Shown here: positions 54,836 to 64,000 of the stretch, in pieces
How positions within the stretch are numbered: the first letter of the stretch is position 1
Layout: every line of letters starts with the position of its first letter
Assembly (NCBI RefSeq): GCF_000247695.1
Contig: NW_004624782.1
Span: forward strand, 13,627,561 to 13,691,560
Reading direction: 5' to 3'
Length of the DNA stretch: 64,000 bases
Source: Heterocephalus glaber
Lineage: Eukaryota > Chordata > Mammalia > Rodentia > Bathyergidae
The notes under the pieces: model-generated
Databases searched by the model: none
Seen by the model: only the letters and a program-made list of their open reading frames with translations
Told to the model about the DNA's origin: nothing
Made by a program: the position numbers and the translations under genes

Positions 54836-55455
54836 AATAAAGGCAGCAGTAGACTAGGAATTCTGCAGTTGAACTGTGTGGCTTTGGGCAGGTTGCTCAG
54901 TGTCCCCAACCTGGTCACCTGGTCAGTGTCCCCAACTGAAAAAGCTAAACTCCCATCCAGTCCAGGCCCATGAGGAGGCCCAGGCTGGGTCTAGCATGGC
55001 CAGGCCTGCAGACAGGGCAGGCTCCTGGGCCTCCCCTCCAAAACCATGAGGTGCCCATCGGCTGAGCACACATAACGCACGCTTTGGGGTGAAGACATGC
55101 CCGACAGCCTCTTCCTGCCTGGAGGTCTCTCTCCAAGCAAGCTGCTTTCTTCCCAGGCAGTTACAAGAGCAAAATCAGATGACAGAAGAGACAAGTACTT
55201 CATAAACCACAAGGCCAAAACAAGTGAGATTTGATATAACGCCTCCCTTTACTTCCCTCCTGCCATCCTTAACACACAACCCCTCTGATGCAGGAAATGA
55301 ACGTACTACAGACCATGGTTTTCGAATTCAACTGCTGCTCAGCTCCCCCATATTATGGTTTTGTGAGAATTTATGTCAAGTTGCCAAGCCTCTCAGTTTT
55401 TCAAGAGAAGGCAATAACCTAGATTTTTGTGATCAGTACCTGGATGTTAAATGTT
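54836..55455. other. Unique stretch
   Basis: No repeat or gene recognised. Confidence 0.35.
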
Positions 55456-55459
55456 TGAT

Positions 55460-55660
55460 TTTTGGTACCAGGGACGGAACTTGGGACCTTACGCTTGCGA
55501 GGCAAGCGGGGGCACCACTGAGCTAAATCCTCAGCCCTGTTTGTTTGATTTTTTAGACAGGCTGGCCTTGAACTATGTAGTCCAGACCGGCCTCAAACTT
55601 GTGATTGTCCTGCGTCAGCCTCCCAAATGTTAGCATTACAAGTAGGCATCACCAGATTTA
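55460..55660 (-). mobile_element. tRNA-Ala-like SINE then B1
   Basis: SINE 55461-55538, B1 55552-55660; GTTTGATTTTT flanks the SINE. Confidence 0.75.
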
Positions 55661-55894
55661 GGTTCTGATTTTTACTTCTTGACCACTAATTTATAACATT
55701 TGAAAATACTGCTTGCATCAAAGTAAATAAAATACCTGCAGGGCCAATTCAGGACTGGGCCACCAGTTTTAACTTCTGTACTAAAGAGACAATGGGTCAA
55801 AACCAGGCACATGGCACAGGCCTATAATCCCTGAGCAACATGGTAAGACCTCTTCTCAAAATAAAATTTATATATATGTATATATATACATACA

Positions 55895-56015
55895 CTTTTT
55901 TTTGGAGGCAAGGTCTTACTATGTATTCCAGGCTGACCTTGAATTCATGGCAATCCTTATGCCTCAGCCTCCCAATTGCTGGGATTACAAATGCCTGCCA
56001 CCATACCTGGCTCTC
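55895..56015 (-). mobile_element. B1-type SINE
   Basis: GGAGGCAAGGTCTTACTATG to CACCATACCTGGC, preceded by a TA/TG microsatellite. Confidence 0.7.
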
Positions 56016-56042
56016 AAAATAAATTTTAGAAGGGCTGGGTGG

Positions 56043-56335
56043 CTAGACCTGGTGGCACATGCTTGAAATTCCAGCACTCTGAGAAGCTGAGGCAGAAGGC
56101 TCACAAGTTCAAGTCCAGCCTGGGCAACTTAGCTAAATAGTGAGACCCTGTCTCAAAAATAAATAAATAAATAAATAAATAGGCCGGGAATGTAGATCAG
56201 GGTGAAGAACCCGAGTTCACTCTCTAGTACCTCCAAAAAGGGAGGGGTGAAGGGGGGCTGGGGATGTGGCTCAGTGGTAACACTTTCTTAGCAAACCTAA
56301 GCCCTGGGTTTGATCCCCAGCACACACACACAAAA
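56043..56335 (+). mobile_element. B1-ID dimer with (TAAA)n linker, then ID-like SINE
   Basis: Linker 56159-56181; ID half 56182-56235; ID-like copy 56256-56335 with a CA run at its end. Confidence 0.7.
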
Positions 56336-56611
56336 AACACAGAGTCAACAAAGTCCTCCTCAAGGTCCAATGGGGTTCCCACCTCGGCCCTCCCCATAGT
56401 AGGGAGCTCTTCTACAGTCTGGTCCAGGGCAGTAGGGAGCAAAGCATCGCAGATGGAGCTGGTGAGGGCCCATGAGACTCCCCAGTCCCCCATCCAGCTC
56501 TCGCTAGACTCTGCAACCTTCCTCAAGGCTGCCACAGAGGCTGCCCCAAGCCCATCTGGGGCCTCAGGCAGTGTCTAGATCTTCACCCTTGCCTTGTCAT
56601 TTTTGAGGTTG

Positions 56612-59150
<2,539 letters not shown>

Positions 59151-60147
59151 GCGCTCTTGTTCCGTCCTCATCTCAAAAATCGGGTGACAGGAGCCATTTT
59201 TAGTGTTCAATAGATAAGTGGAATACATAAAAGAAAACCTTTTCTGTCTACGTGCACACGCGGAGGACGAGGACTCGCCTTCCTACAAGCTTACCTTCTC
59301 CCGCGGGAGGACAGGACAGGACGCCGGAGACTGATCTGTCACCTCTCGGCGCCCCGGATCGGAAGGGCGCCGGGCAGGGCTGGAGCTCGAGGTCTCCCTC
59401 CCGGAAGCGGGAGGGCAGGGTGCGCGTCGGGGTTGGCTGGGAGCTCGGAGGTGTCGCATCCAAGGCGGCTCCCTGGAGTACACTGGGCCGGCTTGAAGGT
59501 TTTGGCGAACTGTGATGTCCTTGGGACAGGACCCAGGATGCTGGGCGCCTGCAGGTATTGAGCTGCGGCACCGATGGGGTTGGAAGAAGGCCCGGGTACC
59601 GAAGCTGGAGTTAGACCAGTCTTGCCTGTGAGCCCCGGGGCTCACAATGGTTCCCAAGCAGACTACTGCTAGCCCTTCCGAATGCACTATTCTTTTGATG
59701 ACAGCTCGGAAACCAGACTCGAAGTTTACCGTCCGTTCCCCAAGACTGCTCATATCGGGCGACAGTCAGACCTGCCGGCCACAGAAGCATCCAGATCCCA
59801 ACCCCGGAGCCAGTCGGGGTCCCCTGGCTCACCAGGCAGGGGCGGTCCGCGCCTCAAAACAAAGGCTCCTCGAGGCCCAGGCTGTAGCTGTGGCGGCGGC
59901 ACCTGCCTGGCAAGAGCAAGTCCCTGAGTTCGAGCCCCAGTGCCGAGGGGAAAAAAGGACACACCTGCTAGAGGCCCTACAGACTTGGAGGCAGAAAAGC
60001 CGACCGCCTTCATCCTGAACTAGAACACACACTGCCACTCAGCGCAGATGATGCACGTGGTGTGGTCTGACTGGTACTGAGAGGTGGTGCCTATGCTATA
60101 CCATAAGACAGGCCCTTGCCTTGCCTCCATTTTTTTCCCCCACAGAA
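59151..60147. other. Spacer upstream of ZNF764
   Basis: GC-rich to about 59620 without a recognised exon. A sense tRNA-Ala-like SINE, GC-altered, lies at about 59879-59957. Confidence 0.4.
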
Positions 60148-60710
60148 TGTTTTGTTTTGGAAACGTAAGATTGTGCTGCTGGGCTCCTGCCCAGTGTATC
60201 AAAATGGTTTGTGACTGAACTGTGTGACCTTTCAGGAATGCTGTTGAGCCCTGCCCCGCCCCCCCGTCAAGTTTCTGTTAAGCCCTGCCCCCCCACACGA
60301 ATGTCCTGTAGCTCCTCCCCCTGCTTCGGTGAGCATGCTCACAAGGCATGTGTTTCAGGAATGTTCTGTAATTCTGCCCCTTTGCTTCAGGAATGTTCTA
60401 TAACTCTGCTCCCTCCCCTTGCAGTGAGTATGCTCACCTACCCTGTAGATCCCTATATAAGGAGGCTCTCATTTCTGGTTGTGTTCAGACTCCTATGAGC
60501 CCATCCAGGCTCCTAGATGTAATAAAGTGTTTTTTCTCCACCTCCTCAATTGACTGTCGGATTTTTCCAGTCTTCAAATTATGAGAGCTGTGATGCAGAG
60601 TCGCCACACTGAGCTGTAAAGCTCAACTGTGCCTCAGAGCTGCACTACTGAGCTGTAACACTTGGCTAGAGCACTGAGCTGCTCTGCTGTGTTGCAGCAT
60701 TACCACTGTA
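60148..60710 (+). mobile_element. Solo LTR-like element with repeated U3, TATA box and polyA signal
   Basis: About five imperfect copies of a unit containing GAATGTTCTGTAA-type and CTGCCCC-type sequence lie at 60234-60420. TATATAAG (60454-60461) and AATAAA (60521-60526) follow in the spacing expected for U3-R. A U5-like stretch follows. No gag, pol or env remnant was seen beside it. Confidence 0.6.
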
Positions 60711-60795
60711 TGCCTCAAAGACAATTGAGAAAGCAGTTAAAACCCCAGGATTTAATGGCCATCATAAATTCAGGTCATCAAAAATAGGGGCTGAG

Positions 60796-60963
60796 GGCCG
60801 GGGATTTAGCTCAGTGGTTTCACCGCCTGCTGCGCAAGCGCAAGGACCCGGGTTCAATCCCCTGTACCAAAAAAAAATAGGGGCTGGGGATTTAGTTCAG
60901 TGGTGCCACCGCCTGCCTAAAGCTCAAGGTCCTGAGTTCGATCTCTGGTACAAAAAAAAAAAT
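60796..60963 (+). mobile_element. Two head-to-tail tRNA-Ala-like SINEs
   Basis: Copies at 60796-60878 and 60888-60963; AAAATAGGGGCTG occurs before the first and between them. Confidence 0.82.
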
Positions 60964-60974
60964 TAGTAACACCA

Positions 60975-61115
60975 AGTTGCTGGGCATGATGGTGCATGGA
61001 TGTAATCCCAGGACTTGGGAAACAGGCAGGAGGAATGTTGTAAGTTCAAGGCCATGCAGGGCTACGTAGTGAGTTCAAAGCCAGCCTGAAGTACATAGAC
61101 CCTGTCTCAAAACAA
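60975..61115 (+). mobile_element. B1-type SINE
   Basis: GCTGGGCATGATGGTGCATG to AGACCCTGTCTC. Confidence 0.7.
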
Positions 61116-61444
61116 AAAAAAGTAACACCGGCAGCAAAAAAAACACAGATGGTGTTTCTTGCCCAACAGAACATCTCTTGCTCAGTTGGAACTGGGACAT
61201 TGCCCCCCTTCATGTCTCACCTTTCTAGCTTTCTCAGATTTCAACTTTCCTGGGGATGCTAAGCAACTGGACCCCACAGCTGGGACTACCTGTACGGAGG
61301 AGATGAGGACTAGTTTGAGGACTGGGAATCCTGGGAGAAACATCACTAAAGGAACATACCCTGACCACCTGTGCATTTGTTTAATGGAAATGTACCAGGC
61401 ACCTCTATGTGCCAAGCATTTAGATCTTCTGGGTATTGGAGACA

Positions 61445-61545
61445 TTGTTTTGTTTGTAGCCCAGGCTGGCCTCGAACTCACAGCAAACCTCCTGCCTCAG
61501 CCTCCTCAGTGCTGGGATTACAGACCTGCGCCACCATGTCCAACT
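61445..61545 (-). mobile_element. B1-type SINE
   Basis: Antisense; TTGGAGACATTGTT flanks it on both sides (about 61436 and 61544). Confidence 0.75.
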
Positions 61546-61602
61546 TGGAGACATTGTTGAACCAAGTGTCTGGTCTAAATTTACGTTAAACTGCTAGTCC
61601 TG

Positions 61603-61812
61603 GGCCGGGGATTTAGCTCAGTGGTTCTGCCACCTGCCTGGAAAGCGAAAGTTCTCAAGTTGGATCACCTGTACCAAAAAAGAAAACCCAAACAAACAAA
61701 CTGCCGGGCCTGGTGGCACACGCCTCTAATCCCAACATGACTGAGCCAGGAGGATTGCAAGTTTCAGGTCAGCCTGGACTACATAGTGAGTTCAAGGCCA
61801 CCCTGGTGGAGA
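61603..61812 (+). mobile_element. tRNA-Ala-like SINE then B1
   Basis: SINE 61603-61690, B1 61700-61810. Confidence 0.75.
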
Positions 61813-62061
61813 ACTTTTTTTACATTAAACTGGAGAGCTACCAGATATGCGTTCCACTGGCATTGGCAAAGGTTTTCAGAAGAACTTCTAGACATATCAT
61901 GCTTAGGGCTATAAAGAGACCAGAGCCACAGTTATAAAGCTTCTAGTATGGGGCAGAACTCCAGGAATTTCTTGGAGGTAGGCTTTGAGGGCATTGAAGG
62001 ATGCCGGGTTAAATGTCAGAGTGTAGCCTAAGTGGCTTCACATATCTGGAAATAAAGAATT

Positions 62062-62138
62062 GTTTTTTTGCACCAGGGGTATTGGGCACTTGGAAGGCAG
62101 GCCGTGGCACCAGAGTGAAATCCCTGCCCCCCTGCCAA
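62062..62138 (-). mobile_element. Degenerate tRNA-Ala-like SINE
   Basis: TTTTTTTGCACCAGGGGTAT to AAATCCCTGCCCCC; AAGAATTGTTTTTT flanks both sides. Confidence 0.6.
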
Positions 62139-62184
62139 GAATTGTTTTTTTAGTTCAAAGGGATGTTAGCATGCCTTGCACCAT

Positions 62185-62325
62185 TGAGACCATTGTGCGC
62201 TTCAGCACTCAGGAGGCTGAGGCAGGAGGATCGCTTCGAGTTCGAAGCCAGCCTGGGCTACATAGTGAGTTCAAAGCCAGCCTGAACTATATTGCGAGAC
62301 CCTGCGTCAAAAAACAAAAACAAAA
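62185..62325 (+). mobile_element. B1-type SINE
   Basis: Contains the duplicated CTACATAGTGAGTTCAAAGC segment. Confidence 0.75.
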
Positions 62326-62399
62326 AAATTACATCTCAAGACCATTGTGTGATACACCCGGGAAGCCACTGGAGGAGTTTGGCAGGGGAAGTCTTTAGG

Positions 62400-63180
62400 C
62401 TTTTCCCGAGGCCAGTGGGGAAGCGGAGTGAGCCCGGAGCCGCTGTGGAGGCGGGTCAGGCGCTGGGTCTGGGTCTGGCCCACCCACCCATTTATTTTTC
62501 GGAGATCCGGTTCTTCTGGACCTCAGGACTGCGCCGGGACGTAGCACCCTGTACCACAGACTCCCCATTGCTACGGGCGCACAGCCACGACGCTCGGGGC
62601 CTTTGACCTCTGTCCTCTTTTGTCTGGCCCGTCTTCCAGGGCATCCACCTACGGAGCCACGAGTTACCCTGCTGGGAGAGAAGCTGGGAGAGAAGCGGCT
62701 AAAGAAACTAGGGCGGGAGCTTTGGAGGACTTCTCCACGTCTGGGCGAGCGGAAGGAGCTTCGGTTAGGGCTGCTCTAGCACAGCGAGAAACGCCGGCGA
62801 ACTCGGTGGTCCCGGGGCCGGAAAATGAAGACGCTCTCAGAAAAGATGGGGGCACCTTAGCTTCTTTTCATGTTGGAAAGAGATTTAACAGCTTGAGTGT
62901 CGAATTTGGTGTAAGTGACTTGGTTTGGTCCCCTCGAACCTGTAGTCAGTTTTTTTTTCTTTCGGTACCGGAGATCGAACTCGGGACCTTGCGCTTGCGA
63001 AGCAGGCGGCGGAACCACTGAGCTAAATCCCCGGCCCAAGTTGGGTCTTTTTGGAAACTGTCAGCTTCTGTTCCTGTTCCTCGAGGGTCCTTGGCAGTGC
63101 TTCTTGGCTGTAGTTAAGATGGCGCTGCCGCTTTGCTGTTTGAACTCAGCGCTGGCAAAGGGAAGCCGTATGGGCTAGGG
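62400..63180. promoter_or_regulatory. GC-rich block, possible promoter of a neighbouring gene
   Basis: CpG content rises here against AT-rich flanks. AAGATGGCG at 63116-63124 resembles a YY1 core. A tRNA-type SINE (62951-63037) sits inside. In human the next gene is ZNF688, but none of its coding sequence is seen in this window, so ownership of this block is unknown. Confidence 0.35.
62951..63037 (-). mobile_element. tRNA-Ala-like SINE
   Basis: Near-consensus copy, GGTACCGGAGATCGAAC to AATCCCCGGCCC, inside the GC-rich block. Confidence 0.85.
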
Positions 63181-63264
63181 GAAACCAGACCAGATGGGTC
63201 TTACGCCTCCTCCCCGCTTTCTGCCAGAAGACCCACTCAGTGAATGGTGGTTTCAAATGTATTT

Positions 63265-63420
63265 TTCGAGGCAGGCATGCTGTCCCAGGCCTGTAATCCA
63301 AGCACTAGGGAGGCTGAGACAGGAGGATCACTGCGAGTTTGAGGCCAGCCTGGGCTACATTGTGAGTTCGAGGCCAGCTTGGATTACGTAGTGAGACCTT
63401 TTCTCCAAAAACCAAACAAA
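63265..63420 (+). mobile_element. B1-type SINE
   Basis: GGCAGGCATGCTGTCCCAGG head and both copies of the internal duplication. Confidence 0.75.
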
Positions 63421-63453
63421 ATAAAATGTATTCTTTGCAAACTTGTTTTTGCC

Positions 63454-63474
63454 GTGCTAGTGCTAGTGCTAGTG
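63454..63474. repeat. Short (TGCTAG)n tandem repeat
   Basis: About three and a half units GTGCTA, next to the candidate LTR. Confidence 0.8.
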
Positions 63475-63489
63475 CCTTACAGTTCAGGC

Positions 63490-63800
63490 ATGTTAGAGGT
63501 TGGTGCTGCACAGGTGGTAAAGAATTTACCAGTAGTCAAGAAATATAGAAAAGTTGAGAATTTATTGATAAACTGCAAGAGAACAGTGGTCGAGTTCAAA
63601 GACCCCGTTGTCAGGGTGAAAGGGTAAGACTTTTATATTCAATTTTAATGTGAGGAGGGTTCTGGAAGTGACCTCTGAGGAGTGACGAATCGGGTCATGG
63701 TGGAGCTGTTGTCCACTCATCCCAGTTTTAAGGATAGCCAGGTGTTACTTGAAGACTAAATGTTTTGTTTAGCAGGGTCCAGTGCCCTTGGGGTTGCTAG
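63490..63800 (-). mobile_element. Candidate LTR, antisense, near window end
   Basis: On the minus strand a TATA-like ATATAAAA (63632-63639) precedes AATAAA (63561-63566) by about 65 nt, as in an LTR R region. The boundary near 63490 begins TG on the plus strand. The U3 limit is not recognisable. Confidence 0.35.
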
Positions 63801-64000
63801 AAAGTGTTTCTGAATAAAATTAATTATCAAACATGGAAAGTGATTAATGTTAGTGGTTAAGTGGATCTGAATAAAATATGTAAGTTTGAGCTTGAAAGAG
63901 ACTTTTGATGTCATGCTGGGACAAGGGAAGAAATGGTATTCTTTAAAACAGGACAAGTAGATCATCTAGTCACCATTCTTTTCTTTTTTTTTTTTTTTTT

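Noticed and set aside
62620..63021. 133-codon plus-strand frame
   Set aside because: It ends inside a SINE and has no recognised family.

Overview
This window is mammalian nuclear DNA, most likely from a rodent outside the mouse/rat group. The evidence is a 7SL-derived B1-type SINE, fused B1-plus-ID dimers, and a young, very abundant tRNA-Ala-like SINE with an A box, a B box and an A-tail. Older L1 and MaLR LTR remnants are also present. The host lineage (for example a squirrel-like, beaver-like or kangaroo-rat-like clade) is an inference and is not settled by what can be read here. Protein families were recognised from memory; no database search was run.

Three protein-coding genes are supported, in the order and orientation of the human 16p11.2 segment. 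(1) ITGAL, plus strand, ATG at 7772 and stop at 41979-41981. I could place 31 coding exons with consistent phases and gt/ag borders, giving 1169 codons. It encodes integrin alpha-L (CD11a), which pairs with beta-2 to form LFA-1. (2) ZNF768, minus strand, ATG at 47987 and stop at 46004. It has two coding exons, 568 codons, about 20 SP-type heptads and ten C2H2 fingers. (3) A KRAB plus seven-finger C2H2 gene best matching ZNF764, minus strand, ATG at 58639 and stop at 56612. It has three coding exons and 408 codons. I saw no separate ZNF747 between the two zinc-finger genes, although it lies there in human.

Layout. 1-7500 is gene-free DNA upstream of ITGAL, rich in SINEs, with MaLR fragments, one LTR-like segment and an L1 3' end. 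7541-7596 holds an ETS/RUNX/C-EBP-like site cluster about 0.2 kb before the ITGAL ATG. 8460-9320 is a CpG-rich block over ITGAL exons 2-3. 42-45.6 kb is the ITGAL 3' UTR and the spacer to ZNF768. 47.9-49.06 kb is the ZNF768 CpG island with CCAAT boxes upstream. 49-56.6 kb is repeat-rich spacer. 58.64-59.15 kb is the ZNF764 CpG promoter with a YY1-type site. 59.1-64 kb holds an LTR with a tandem-repeated U3, further SINEs, a GC-rich block near 62.4-63.2 kb and a possible second LTR at the end.

The genes do not form an operon or a shared pathway. ITGAL acts in leukocyte adhesion; ZNF768 and ZNF764 are DNA-binding nuclear proteins. I found no CRISPR array, functional tRNA or rRNA gene, or novel multi-gene system. 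The most distinctive features are the dense, nested young SINE insertions, a lost metal-ligand position in one ITGAL propeller loop, tandem NAGNAG acceptors, and the long CTD-like heptad array of ZNF768.
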